64,000 nucleotides of DNA from Owenia fusiformis (GCA_903813345.2 CAIIXF020000001.1:45585885-45649884), one strand, 5' to 3'. Counted from the first letter of the stretch, positions 11,318 to 22,981 are shown. A program made the numbers and translations. The notes: a model not told the origin generated them from the sequence alone.

Positions 11318-12073
11318 GGAATGTTATAAAAACCCTTCGACCTTCGACCTGCACCTTCGACCTTCACCTTCGACTTCCAAAAAGAAAATATTATAGATTA
11401 GCTATTTTTGCCGATCTCAGACCACGCAAGAGTCACTTGATTTGTGGTTCACAGGTGAGATCGTTAAGATCTTAAATTGTAGCAACGTTTGCAGTACTCT
11501 AGGTATAGTTACAGGGGTGAAATAGCGTTTTCATGTTATCAAATTAAGATTCTGTTGATGTTGATCGGGTAGTCAATCGGGTAGTTTAAATGGAAGTTTC
11601 CCTTTTTAGAACTTACTTCCTGGTTTTGATTCGATTGAATCGAAGTAAGATTAGAGTAAGTAGCGATCAATTACTGTTCTATTTATTGAGTTCAAATCAT
11701 AGTCTTGTTGTGTGATCAATATTAAAACGGGATATGGCGTCAATAACTTGTTATTTAACTTCCAAATCTTGTCCGAAAAGTGATGACGTCACCAGGCATA
11801 TAAAGTATTTCGCCGATGTAAACTCAAGAGATGACAGCTATAGCTTTCGACGAGGACAGAGCTCCGTTCAATTTCATAATCTATGTGAAGTTGGACTTAG
11901 TCGTTTTTCAAAGAAATATTTTTGGACTTTGACAATTTTCATAAGAAAAGTCAAAGGTGCAGGTCGAAGGGTTTTTATAACTTTCTTTTTGGCCCGCTTT
12001 TTTGGATACCCTGTAGGTCGAAGCTGGAGGTCGAAGGTGCAGGTGGAAGTTCGAAGGGTTTTTATAACATTCC
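11318..12073. mobile_element. Mutator-like (MULE-type) foldback element with 9-bp target duplication
   Basis: Termini GGAATGTTATAAAAACCCTT and its complement bound 756 bp. GTTTAAACC flanks both sides (11309-11317 and 12074-12082). The related host repeat at about 42030 has a single cagtttaaacccg, the empty site. A 9-bp duplication plus long inverted ends fits Mutator-like elements. The subterminal regions carry repeated CTTCGACC / GGTCGAAG blocks. The open frames inside (11734-12155) have no recognisable domain. Confidence 0.7.
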
Positions 12074-12580
12074 GTTTAAACCCGTTATAAATATATTAGT
12101 TCTACCTCGTTCCCAACGTCCATTTAGGAGTGAAGTTCGACAATTCCGTTCATAGAACGTCCAACTCGTTCTAAGTCCGTTTGTCATGACGAACACCAAA
12201 ATATTTTGAACATGTTCTAAGATATTGATAATGAGCGCCTACCCGTTCGAGTACGTTCGTGAAGTTTGTAAATAAACCCCAAATGGTTCTAAGTACGTCC
12301 AATCCGTTCGTACACACTTAAGCTCGTTTTCGAGAACATACTGTAGTGAACACACTAGTTTGATGTGTGTATAGTCAGCAGCAGGGTGAAACGTTCTAAA
12401 ATACTATATGCTAATTCGTTCCGTCTTTCAATACAAGAACCGATTACGAACGAGTAGATCGAGATGAGTGCGAACATTTATGAAATAAACGTCGTGAGTT
12501 TGTCAAGTGCTTCAGAACTATTTATTTCGTTTGAATGACTGACCAGGTAGGCGCGATTCGGTCGAGTAACCCCCCTTGGC

Positions 12581-13350
12581 CCCTATCACACCAAACTAGT
12601 TCTTACCCGTTCTTGCCAGTCCTACTAAAACGTCGTAAAACTGACTCAATGTGGCTGTGGTCGGGAAATATGTCTAAAATAATTAGCTACTTCGTTCATA
12701 AACAGTCTTCAATACGTCCATCTCATTCGCAGTTTGTTCAGGTCGCACCACGTCGGTGTGCAACGTACGCGTCGTATACCGCGTCCCTTAGTCTAGAAGG
12801 TCATCATGACCTGATTACAGAACGGTATGGTCGCCATCGAATTTTGCATCGATTCAAAATTCTAAATCACATTCCCCGTCCGGGAAAGTCCATGAAGTTC
12901 GTAAACAGACCATAGAACGTTGTAGCTACGTTCATTCCGTTCGCACACAGTTTAAAACCAGTTTTGAAGAACGCAGTGGCAACTTGCTTGGTGCGATAGC
13001 TATATTTTTGCTAACTCGTTGATAAATACGTTCTTAATCAGTTTAACCCGTTTGCAATTAGTTCTACCTCGTTCTCAATACGTCCCCAGACAGTTCAACT
13101 CGTTGTCAAAACGTCCCTGGTAGTATTGAAGTACAACGGTTCCGTTCATAGTACGTCCAGCTCGTCGTTAGTAGGTTGTCACTCGTTCTAATTGTAAAAC
13201 GTGACGACCAAGAGAACATTTTGAGCATGTTCTAAATTCTAGAGGACCTACCCGTTCGAGTACGTTCGGTGAAGTTTGTAAATATACCCCAAACGGTTCT
13301 AAGTACGTCCAGTCCGTTCGTACACAGTTGAAGCCCGTTTTCGAAAACGT
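12581..13350. mobile_element. TIR element family 'CTATCACACC', copy 2, right end lost
   Basis: It starts with cctatcacaccaaactagttc and aligns with copy 3 at 41.57 kb along its length, down to gttgaagcccgttttcga at about 13345. The terminal gaactagtttggtgtgatag is absent. Another repeat begins about 70 bp later (13418), which may explain the truncation. The open frames here are not genes. Confidence 0.65.
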
Positions 13351-13417
13351 TTTCGGGGCAAAAAACAGCACAAATCCCAAGTGACAGCCTGTAGATGGCA
13401 ATGGCTATCGGGGGAGG

Positions 13418-14300
13418 TACACTCCCCTCCATAAGTTTGGCAACCTTAGCTCCCCCATTGAACTACGTGTTAACGCTTCTTTACGTTTGAATTTTTATTT
13501 ACTAACCTGCGATGAAATAACTTATAATATTGATGAAAACGTAACTTGACTTTAATTCCAATACCTCCAAATTTTTCCAATTTTTTCCTCAATTACAATA
13601 GGTCGAAAATTGATGAAAAAGGACGATTCTCGGTTTGGAGAACAGTCTCCTGGGCTAATAATTTTTTTCATGAAAAATATAGAAATATTACCCAAATTAA
13701 ACTATGAATATTCAAAAGAGGACATTTACATCTACAAGATGTAAAAATAACAAATTGGTCTGAAGCAGGGATAATGCTCAATTAGACTGATTCAATAAAA
13801 TACAAGTCTTGATTTTGAGGAAAGAAGTTCATCAGTGCACTGCGCTAATATTTTTTTGCGAAAAATCTAAAAATATTACCCAAATTAAATTATGACTATT
13901 CAAAAGAAGACATTCAAATCTATATTATGTAAAAAAATCAAATTTGTCCGAAACAGGGATAATGCTCATTTAGATTGAAGAACTTCGTTCTCCAAACCGA
14001 GAATCGTCCTTTGATGAATTTTTGAAAATCGTCATTCCCATGTAAACCAATGGTAAATGGTGGGTTCGGGGCAAATCAGAAATCGGGATATCTATTCAGT
14101 AAAAGATTCAGCAAAAATATTTTTATATATTAGAAAATCGAATTGTCTAAATATCTTTGTACACTAAGTTTTTAGTTTACTTGATGAATACTAAAGTTAC
14201 AGAGCTTCAAAGCCATTTTTGAAAATCATTTTTCGCCTCTTGTATTATTTCAATGGGAGAGGTTGCAAGGACTCGGATGGATGGATATTATGTGTTGTAG
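13418..14300. mobile_element. TA-flanked foldback element family 'CACTCCCCTCC', copy 1
   Basis: It begins TACACTCCCCTCCATAAG and shares its sequence with copy 2 (45632-46571): the left part matches the right part of copy 2 in reverse complement, and the 14080-14280 part matches copy 2 directly (ggatatctattcagtaaaag; tttcaatgggagaggtt). A nested element sits at 13617-14011. The right end is not clear. Confidence 0.6.
13617..14011. mobile_element. Nested 395-bp TIR element with 3-bp target duplication
   Basis: Termini AAAAGGACGATTCTCGG and CCGAGAATCGTCCTT are inverted, continuing as tttggagaac / gttctccaaa. TGA flanks both sides (13614-13616, 14012-14014). The uninterrupted host sequence is present in reverse complement at about 46370-46390. 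The interior is a direct duplication of about 130 bp: both halves carry gaaatattacccaaatta or aaaatattacccaaatta and cagggataatgctca. Confidence 0.65.
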
Positions 14301-14547
14301 TAATGTCTCATAAGTCATTGACAGCTCGTGCTCTGTGGTGATGCTATGCATATAAATTGCCCCACGTTACATGCGACACCAGTGACACATAAATAAGATG
14401 TTTCATTCTGAGTCACAAAATTTGAATAACGTTTGCTAAAATCAACATTAATCTCCATCATTATCTATCTCCCCTTGGATTAAAACATCGCACAAAAATT
14501 AAATTTTACCCCCTGTGAATGATCTACTATTCAGATGGTAATACATT

Positions 14548-14720
14548 CCCCTCCATAAATTTGGCAACCTTAGCTCCCCCATTGAACTACGTGTTAAAGC
14601 CTCTTTACGTTTGAATTTTTATTTACTTAACCTGCGATGAAAATACTTATACTATTGATTGAAACGTAATTTGACTTTATTTCCAATACTTCCAAATTTT
14701 CTCAATTTTTTCACTACGGG
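14548..14720. repeat. Fragment of the 'CACTCCCCTCC' family
   Basis: About 170 bp (cattcccctccataaatttg to attttctcaattttttc) repeats 13420-13590 with a few changes. It is a terminal fragment in the same orientation as copy 1. Confidence 0.65.
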
Positions 14721-16927
14721 TCTGATGCCTCTGATCTTTAATTTCACCATTACTTGGTAATGTTTTCATTGCAACAGAAACATCATATAATTATCAACAT
14801 TTTCCATTTGACTTCCTTTTTAACGTGACTGAATGAACCGACACCTTTGTCAACTATTAAAGTGCAATCAATGGAGCAATGGGGAAATATTAGAAGTGAC
14901 ATATAATTAGAAATGACACCAAGGCTCCTTGAACATACACACCAAAAGAATAGTGCAATTGGTGTCCAAGGGGACCTGTTTTTCCAGCATCTCGATCCGT
15001 GATCCACGGAAATATTTGTCCAAATGATTATCATAAAAGAAAGAACGACTTTTCTGGTCATGAACATTTAAAGTAAAGGTAATGTACACATGGGATGTTA
15101 ATGCCACTAGGAAAAATATTTTGAAAACGCAGAACGAACGAACGAACGAACAGTTAAAAGAAAAAAAACAGTTGACTTTACATTGAATTTTCTAGTCTCT
15201 TGAGATGCACTGGGAAGATTAGTTGAATTTATTGACGACATTGATATTGGTTGGTTTAAAGGATTGGCGTCGATATAGTGAACTGAATTCAACAATGTTT
15301 TTCTCTTAAACCAATTATTGAAAACATTCTGTAAAAAACACGGTCCTTTATGTAATGTTGACTGATTGACAACAATTTAACGCGAAAATTATTTATATAT
15401 ATATTTTTGTTAACATTTTTTGTTTTTGTGCAAATTGTATTGTTACCATTTAAAAAGATGACCATTAAATTGACGATGTGTAAAATATTTAGAAATTTTT
15501 GATGACTGATTTAAGAGAAACGTGTGTTCAAAATGTTCACCATATCGATACCAATCCTTTTGAAGTCATTGCTTCTGGTAAAGAACATTGCCTATGATTC
15601 ATATAAAAATGCAGTGAGGATTTAGCTCAGTCTTTTCCTAAAGTTGACATAACAATTAAATCTCCTCTTGTAAAACATTTTGAACGACCCTTACATACAA
15701 GTGTATATCCATTTCATTTGATTTCATGGCATGTAGAAAATGATGTGCATTGCGAAATAGGTAATCATAATAGGTGAATTTCATTTCATTTTTTGTAAAC
15801 ATAATTCAGAGAGCATCGGATGATAGTCGGAGTGTTTTGAAAATCTTTGAATGTGTTTTATATTATCAACATACAAATTTGTAATGACTGAAAGTAGGTC
15901 AAATGGATTTTATAAGAATACGGTTAAAACATATGCAAACTCGAGCAAAGCCAATTATATTTCAAATACTAATTCCTAATCCCTCTAGAAGATAATCTGA
16001 GACGCTTGAAGTTAAATGTATGCTAACTACTGCATGCATGTGATCGCTCGTGGAGATATTGACATCCAATCTTGGTCTTGTCTGACGTACTCTGTAATAA
16101 GTGATCCATAACAATCAATTTACATATTATACCAGATACCTCCAATAACAATGATTTATGGTAAAACAACAGTACATTAGAAAGGATGAGGAACAGAAGG
16201 AATAAGCCGCCCTTGCACTTGGATGTAATATGTGTTTCTTCTAAATGACATCTTACAATAAAACATTTTGATTAATTTTACGCCTATGGAATATTTTATC
16301 TGTAAAAAAATAATTACCTGCAGTTCGTTCCTATGACCATTGTCTAAAATCAATATATAAAAAATATAGCTGGGCGAGCCATCATTGCAGCATGATATAA
16401 TTCATTATCGATCCGACTGTATTTTTGAAAAATACATTAAACAAATATAAAATATACAATTTGTAAAATAGTAAATATGAAATTGCACTCGGCCCTTCAT
16501 TTTACAAGAGTATTTTTGTTATGACAAACGATATTGGAGATGAATAATTGATAGTCAGCATATCTTTCTCTGTAATCAATTTTTTCTTGAAATTTGCATG
16601 CATCATATATTTTTATTAGTTAACGTAGACTTCAAACGAATAAAGCGGAAGAACAAGTCATTTATAGTTTAATAGACAACATCTCAGCTTTCTCTTGCCT
16701 CATTCAGATCTAAGATTGCATGATCACGTGCATCGAGGATCGTTTTTTATTTACCTAGTGTCAGTGCAGTTAGTGCATACAAACAGGTCAAAACAACTCA
16801 CATTTATTGTGACGTACAGTTCCCTACAAATTGCATTAGCAGCCCCAACCTCCCCGTGGGACTACGTAACGATTTGCAGAGATTAATCGAAGTTATAACC
16901 GTTGCAAATTAAAATTTAAACATAAAC
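14721..16927. other. Intergenic, no gene seen
   Basis: The sequence is AT-rich, with a short GAAC tetramer run near 15131-15151. Open frames of 60-94 codons on both strands show no family features and overlap each other. I support no feature here. Confidence 0.5.
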
Positions 16928-16932
16928 TTAAG

Positions 16933-17688
16933 CACTGTTCCACAACTAGTTACTTTGACGGAACGTCAATGTAACAAAATTGATGAACTTCCTGGATACG
17001 ATTTTTTGTTTTCTAGATTTCAACTTACGTATTTAAATCATGTTTCGGATTATCATTTGGCATAATATAATATAGTCTAACTTTTAGAAATCCGTCAAAG
17101 TAACATTGGTATCATAACGGACTTTCGTCAATGTAACAAAAGCGAAGTTACAAAGCAAATTCCAAATCGAAGAAACTTATTAAAACCAGACTATATTTCG
17201 AGCTTTGTGCCAAATTATAATCAATGTAACAAAATGGATGAACTTCCTGGTTACGAGTTTCTTTGTTTTTCTCGATTAAAACCTACTTAATAAATCATGT
17301 TGCAGATTATAATTTGGCACAAAGCTAGATATAAGTCTAGTTTTAATAAGTTTCTTCGATTTGGAATTTGTTTTGTAATTTCGCTTTTGTTACATTTACC
17401 ATGGGCGAAAGTCCGTTATAATACCAGTGTATGTTACTTTGACGACTTACGTTAATGTAACAAAAGCGATGGTCTAAATACATGAATAACAGCTTTATTT
17501 AAAAATCAAATTCCAAACAGAGAGCTTTTCTAAATGCTAGACTATATTGTCTAACTTTGTGTCAAATGATAATCCGCAGCATGACTTATACGTAAGTTTA
17601 AGTCTAGAAAACAAAAAACTCGTATCCAGGAAGTTCCTCAATTTTGTTAGATTGACGTTCCGTCAAAGTAACTAGTTGTGGAACAGTG
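16933..17688. mobile_element. Foldback DNA element, CACTG termini, TTAAG target duplication
   Basis: The terminal inverted repeats run CACTGTTCCACAACTAG and on through ttactttgacggaacgtcaa, for well over 60 bp. TTAAG flanks both ends (16928-16932 and 17689-17693). CACTG ends with a 4-5 bp duplication recall the CMC (Chapaev/EnSpm) group, but no transposase is present. A second, nested inverted repeat lies inside (about 17160-17370, around aagaaacttattaaaac and its complement). Related sequence lies at 48348-48566. Confidence 0.65.
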
Positions 17689-18114
17689 TTAAGTAAAACA
17701 GTCTTTCATGATCACCGATTGACAGCTGGTGTTTAATAATGAATAAATATGTTATACCCATATCACCCTACCCTCATACTGTAACCTGTATTCCTTTGAA
17801 GTTACAAATGAAGGACTTTTAACTAGATTTTACAAATATTTAAGTGTATTATACTAGAAAAGCCCCATAGACAAAAGTAGAGATTACCAGCTCCATTTGC
17901 AACTTTTTTTTTATACATAAATTTATTCCTTTAGTAAACAATAATAGACATGCAATTGATTGCCAAAGTTTTATAAAAAAAACATTAGCGGCAATTTTAG
18001 ACAATATGAATAGGAATACATTAAAATTAAAAAATTTATCAAAGTAATGTTAAAACTCATATAAGAAACTATAATCCCATGGGCCAGGGATGGGTTAACA
18101 CATGCATGCAAAAA

Positions 18115-19091
18115 TTAGCCAAACCGATCAATTTGGCTCAAACTTTGATTCACCCAATGACTCATTAGTTCTATTAATTTTTCATTTAAAGAATTATCTA
18201 AATCTTCATCACCATACAAAAGAAACTGAATTTTGTCAACTGTGTTCAAACTCAGAACCAAAAGATGAAGATCTGAAGTTCGCAGTCCTGCAAATAAAGT
18301 TTCACGCTCGTTTACAAGCAGAGGACATTTTAAGATAAAATGAGAAGGTGTTTGTGGTAATCCACATTTACAAAAGGGATCACTAACACTGGTGAAATTA
18401 TGAGCATATAGCTGCGATTTTAAAAGAAGGCCCACTCTGAGTTTGTTAAAAGCACATTCAACATATCTAGGCATTTCGTTTACCATTTTGGTAGTGGGTA
18501 GCATGGAGACAGGGCTCCTGTGATCTCTTACTAATCTTTTGAAGCGTGATATCGATATTCTTATTCCATTCAAAATAGTTGACCTCCGGAATGAATTGCT
18601 AGCTTTTGTAGGAATTAAGTAATGTCTTGTATCTCTCAGTTGCCTAGTCTGAGTATTTTCATAAGTTTGAAGTAATTCACAAATGAAAGGTGGGTAAGAA
18701 TTGTACCTACATTTAAACATAAACATTTTAAAATGCTCATCTCTTCTAGTTGATAGGGATTTCCAGTTTAAGGAACTTAGAACAGAAGCAGTGTTTGACC
18801 CATGTATAACACCAGAAACCAAACAAGCTGCTCTGTAGTGCAGTCTATCTAAACATTGAAGTTTAAAATTTGAAGCTTTACTGTAAATTGTATCACAGTA
18901 ATCAAAATGTGGCATAATGAAAGCATTGTAAATTGTTTCCAAGTGTTTACTCTTAAGAAGTTGCCAAGCTTCTTTAAAGGTCTCATTAGCGAAATTACTC
19001 TCGTGATAAGTTGGTTAATATGGTCATTAAAGTTCAAATGTTGATCCAGAATTAGCCCAAAGTGCTTATGACTATTGCATCTTGGTATCAT
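18115..19091 (-). pseudogene. LINE 2A copy: C-terminal part after the reverse transcriptase
   Basis: Two overlapping frames cover the region downstream of the RT palm. The 275-codon frame (18115-18942) begins in the conserved HFDYCDTIY segment of the RT thumb/connection region. It ends with a Cys/His cluster CKCG...H...CP (residues 191, 193, 201 and 206 of that frame), the kind of zinc-binding segment found at the end of many LINE ORF2 proteins. A frameshift near 18900 separates it from the 18849-19091 frame. Confidence 0.7.
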
Positions 19092-19127
19092 TTCATCTCC
19101 TAGATGTAAAGGGGGAGGTTCAATAAG

Positions 19128-20116
19128 TTAGTTTCTAGTTCCCGTGAAAATCAAATCAGCGCTTTTTTGTGCTTTAAAAGTCATTTTCCAGGTATACGCC
19201 CATAAGGCAAGATTATCTAAGTCATTTTGAATGGGTTGGTGTACATGTATATTAATAAAATTCTCACTTTTCTCAAAGGAGTTATAGACTGAAGTGTCAT
19301 CTGCAAAAATAAAGGTTTTTGAATGCAAATTATCAGGAAGATCATTCACATATAGTAGAAAAAGCAGGGGTCCTAATACTGATCCTTGGGGAACTCCGGC
19401 ATTTATGACTAAATTGTTATGCAAATTATTTGGGTTGTTTGTATTGTCATTAGCATTTTCATTGGACCAATTCGAATAGCTATTATTCACTTTAACTTTT
19501 ATTCTTCTGTTGGATAAATATGAAGTCATCAGTTTAATGAAGTTTTCCTGACAACCGAAACCTTTAAGTTTAAGTAGCAAAAGTTTGTGCGGAACTAGGT
19601 CAAAACCTGACGTCGGGTCAAGGAAAACAGAGCGAACGTTTTGACTATTGTCAATTTGAGCATGGATATCATGAACAATATTGATTTACTGTGTTTCGGT
19701 AAAAAGCCACTCTGAAGTTTATAAATCAAGTTATTTTCTAAAAGAAATGATAAAAAGTTTTTATGTATAATTGTTTCAATTGCTTTTGAAAGGCTGCTTA
19801 AGAGGGTTACAGGTCTATAGTTTGTAATCAAGCCTTTGTCACCCTTTTTGTAAAGGGGGGTTATAAATCCTTCTTTACATATATCAGGAAAAATATTTTC
19901 TTTAAAAATTTTATTAAAAAGCTCAGCAGTTGGTATTGCTAGAGATTTAGCACAGACTTTTAACATTTTGTTAGATATATTGTCAGGCCCATGTGCTTTA
20001 GAAATGTCAAGATCTTCTAAAATATTAAATACTTCTTCAGGTAGTTTCGATTTCCTGAAAAATATGATGAGTTCTGGGTCTAAATATTGGAGAGTAATTC
20101 TCTGGAATAGTAACAA
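19128..20116 (-). pseudogene. LINE 2A copy: reverse transcriptase domain, frameshifted
   Basis: The frame at 19595-20116 carries the N-terminal RT motifs (KAHGPDNIS, NYRPVTLLS, LQSGFLPKHS). After a frameshift near 19590, the frame at 19128-19580 carries GVPQGSVLGPLLFLLYVNDL and the catalytic FADD box (FIFADDTSVY). The core residues remain, so decay seems moderate, but the break removes activity. Confidence 0.8.
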
Positions 20117-20373
20117 TGTTCTTGCTTACAAAGTATTTCATTAAAACATTTGCTTTATCAGAGCTCGTGGCTGCTGATAAGTTAGAATTAGGGTCAAATA
20201 AAACCGGAATTGATATAGCTTGATTTTTCCAAGTAAGTCGCGAATCAAAGACCAGTAGTCAACCGAATTTTTGGAAGTGTTCTCAATTTTTTCTGAATTT
20301 TAAATTCATGTTCAGATTTTGCTTCCGAAATCAATTTGTTCACTTTCTTACTTTGAATTTTAAATTGCGTTTG

Positions 20374-21642
20374 TTAGGTCAAAATGTTAGTGGATTTATA
20401 TTTATGGTGAAGTTTGTTTCTTTTGTAAATCTCCTTTTTGATGTTATTGGAAAACCAAGGTTGATCATCATACCTGATTGAAATAGTCTTATGAGATACA
20501 TTTGTTTTAATTATGTCTAGAAAAGTTCTAACAAAGAGCTCTGTGGCATTATTAACATTGTTGGTCAAAATAAAATCCCAGTTAGTTTCTGAAATTTTTT
20601 GATTCAGTAAATCAGTCTTCTGTTTTGAAATGCCATAATGTTTCTGAGTTTCCAATTGGCGGGTCAACACTAACAGATAGAAGGTGATCAGAGTCGGTTA
20701 TTAAAAGGTCAATGCATGATTTAGAAACATTTGTAATCCGTGTAGGTTAATTTACCAACTGTTGTAGAGGTCAAATAGAATATTATTTAATTTCAAGCTA
20801 GCTAAATCAATATCGTTGTCATACCAAATTTTATTTCTGGCATTGAAGTCTCCATTTAAGATTACACCATCTGTTGGTAGCAAAAGCACTTGAAAAATGT
20901 TTAACTTTAACTAATCTAAGTAAAGTCTAGTTGCATCTGCTGACATTGATGGTGGGCGGTAGAAAAAACCATACATAAAAACTTTATGTTGAGCCTTAAC
21001 CTCTACCCAACAATTTGCTAAATCTTGGGACATAAAAGTTTCACATACTTTAGCCTCGATGCTATCATGTGACCATAACAATAGACCTCTTCCCTAATTT
21101 GAAGCATACTTAGGTTTACCATATCCTCTTATGAAAAAATCTTTTGAGTTCAAATCTTCATCAGTGACATTGCCTGATTCACAAAGTGCTATCAGATGAA
21201 AGTCACCATTTAATGCAAAATCTTTTAAAAATGCTAACCTTGTCAGAGAATCTGCCTTTACACTATTTATGTTTGTGAATAATATTTTCAAATCATCAAC
21301 TGGACCTGGGTTTCTTTCTATATCCCCACATAGCAAAAGTAACAACCTGCCAATATGGCCTGGGTTGTGAAAAATTAATGACATACCTGGAATGCAAGTT
21401 AGAGTCATTAAAAATACAACAATTTTCACAAATATCAGTGTGACATTGCGATGCAACTTTACTAGGTTCCTTATAATATTGAGAAGCACAACCATGTTAA
21501 CAGGCAAATATACGAGTGTGGTTTCGCATATGAGTACAATGGCAAATGCTAAAGACTTCAAAAGTATACGAATGTTAGTGAAAGGTAAAATCCATAACCC
21601 TCCACAGATTAGTAAGAGGGTTAATAACATTTGCAACTTCAC
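20374..21642 (-). pseudogene. LINE 2A copy: hydrophobic leader, 2A-like motif and endonuclease
   Basis: The 182-codon frame at 21094-21642 starts with about 100 very hydrophobic residues containing several possible membrane segments. It then reads GDIERNPGP (NPGP at residues 111-114) and enters the endonuclease domain (ILFTNINSV, LIALCES). A stop follows near 21094. The rest of the endonuclease (including a GDFNA match near 20850) is broken by stops, and the frame at 20374-20670 covers the linker to the RT. 2A motifs make the ribosome skip one peptide bond between Gly and Pro; in LINEs they release the N-terminal part, which in sea urchin elements can act as a signal sequence. Confidence 0.75.
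21301..21324 (-). other. 2A-like ribosome-skipping motif
   Basis: The minus strand reads D-I-E-R-N-P-G-P, a full match to the D(V/I)ExNPGP consensus, preceded by a Leu-rich stretch and Cys-Gly. It lies just before the endonuclease domain, the position known for 2A sequences in APE-type LINEs. Confidence 0.85.
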
Positions 21643-21690
21643 TATAGCCTGTATCCCTTTTAAATGTGGTGACGTGGAAGGGTAAAGTTA

Positions 21691-22481
21691 CCCATTGCAT
21701 TCGTTCGACTTCGCTTCTTAAAATTAGATCATATACTTTTGCTGAATATGAAACAATTTTCTTTGACATGTTTTACATCATTGGAAAGTTATGCCTAATT
21801 AATCTTAAATGCTGCTATTTCATATCTGCACAGTACATTTTGTACAATCTAATATTCAAGCCCAAAATGTCGCCATTGTTTACTATAGTTAAATATGCTT
21901 ACGCAAGGTATGATGGAATAAGTACGAAAAGTTGTAGATATACGTTGTGAGTTACTACTGAAATGATGAAAGTTCATGATTTACGTAATGTTATTACGGA
22001 ACATTGTGTTAGCGCTGTCCCGCGTCTCAAACAATTTATGGTTTTATCTCAGATTTAGCAATCAATCCTGTTTTTGTCATTTACCATCCAATATTGTACT
22101 AGTCGGTCATTGCCATGTCATAAATAAAGTGAATATAGGTAAAAATTTACGTTTGAGTCGTATGTTTCCAGTTTTGAAGATTAATGATATTCCTCTTTGA
22201 ACAAACGTTAGTCGAGTAGTGATCATGGAACAAGGGGAAATATGAGTCGAGAACTCGAGATCGATTTTTCCGAAAATTGATGGCAATATTTGTAAAAGTA
22301 AAAAGCGTATCATAAATGATATATATTTCTGATATTTCCAATAAATAAAGTTCAGACCCGTTGGCCCTGAACTTGGTAGTCTAGCTTTCTTAGATTTGCT
22401 TTTTGGCCATTTAATTTACTCAGATGCGAGTAGGTAGTTACCAGTTTCGCCACCAGGTGGCTGATTCGGGGAAATTAACAT
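21691..22481. other. Intergenic sequence up to the gap
   Basis: I see no supported gene. A segment at about 21688-21720 (cattgcattcgttcgacttcgctt) recurs near 42905 with few changes, so part of this is a dispersed repeat. Confidence 0.45.
22450..22461. promoter_or_regulatory. CTCF-like motif
   Basis: CCACCAGGTGGC matches the core of the conserved bilaterian CTCF consensus (CCASYAGRKGGC). It is a single site, 20 bp before the gap. It is equally an E-box-like palindrome, so the call is tentative. Confidence 0.25.
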
Positions 22482-22981
22482 NNNNNNNNNNNNNNNNNNN
22501 NNNNNNNNNNNNNNNNNNNNNNNNNNNNNNNNNNNNNNNNNNNNNNNNNNNNNNNNNNNNNNNNNNNNNNNNNNNNNNNNNNNNNNNNNNNNNNNNNNNN
22601 NNNNNNNNNNNNNNNNNNNNNNNNNNNNNNNNNNNNNNNNNNNNNNNNNNNNNNNNNNNNNNNNNNNNNNNNNNNNNNNNNNNNNNNNNNNNNNNNNNNN
22701 NNNNNNNNNNNNNNNNNNNNNNNNNNNNNNNNNNNNNNNNNNNNNNNNNNNNNNNNNNNNNNNNNNNNNNNNNNNNNNNNNNNNNNNNNNNNNNNNNNNN
22801 NNNNNNNNNNNNNNNNNNNNNNNNNNNNNNNNNNNNNNNNNNNNNNNNNNNNNNNNNNNNNNNNNNNNNNNNNNNNNNNNNNNNNNNNNNNNNNNNNNNN
22901 NNNNNNNNNNNNNNNNNNNNNNNNNNNNNNNNNNNNNNNNNNNNNNNNNNNNNNNNNNNNNNNNNNNNNNNNNNNNNNNNN
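22482..22981. other. Assembly gap of exactly 500 N
   Basis: Five hundred unknown bases form a round number typical of a scaffold gap of unestimated size. The sequence just after it is one arm of a local duplication, which may be why assembly stopped. Confidence 0.95.

Larger units (their letters stand above)
10590..12374. mobile_element. TIR element family 'CTATCACACC', copy 1, with nested insertions
   Basis: The left end (ctgatacaccaaactttagttct) and right end (cactagtttgatgtgtgtatag) are degraded forms of the CTATCACACCAAACTAGTTCT terminus seen intact at 41.57 kb. The interior aligns with copies at 12.58 and 41.57 kb (ggctgtggtcgggaaa; cagttcgttcaggtcgcacc). It is interrupted by a 756-bp element at 11318-12073 and by a small palindrome-ended insert at about 10900-11036. 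No protein is encoded. Confidence 0.7.
17904..21690 (-). pseudogene. Decayed LINE with 2A-like peptide, minus strand
   Basis: Reading from 21642 downward there is a hydrophobic leader, a 2A-like motif, an endonuclease, a reverse transcriptase and a C-terminal Cys/His segment, broken by several stops and frameshifts. An AATAAA-type signal and an A-rich tail (a T run at about 17904-17913 on the plus strand) mark the 3' end. The order fits the APE-type CR1/L2 group. It is not the same family as the 1.7-7.4 kb LINE: that one lacks 2A and has a different tail. Confidence 0.8.

Noticed and set aside
11734-12155. 118- and 77-codon frames
   Set aside because: They lie inside the nested Mutator-like element and cross its boundary into the flanking repeat.
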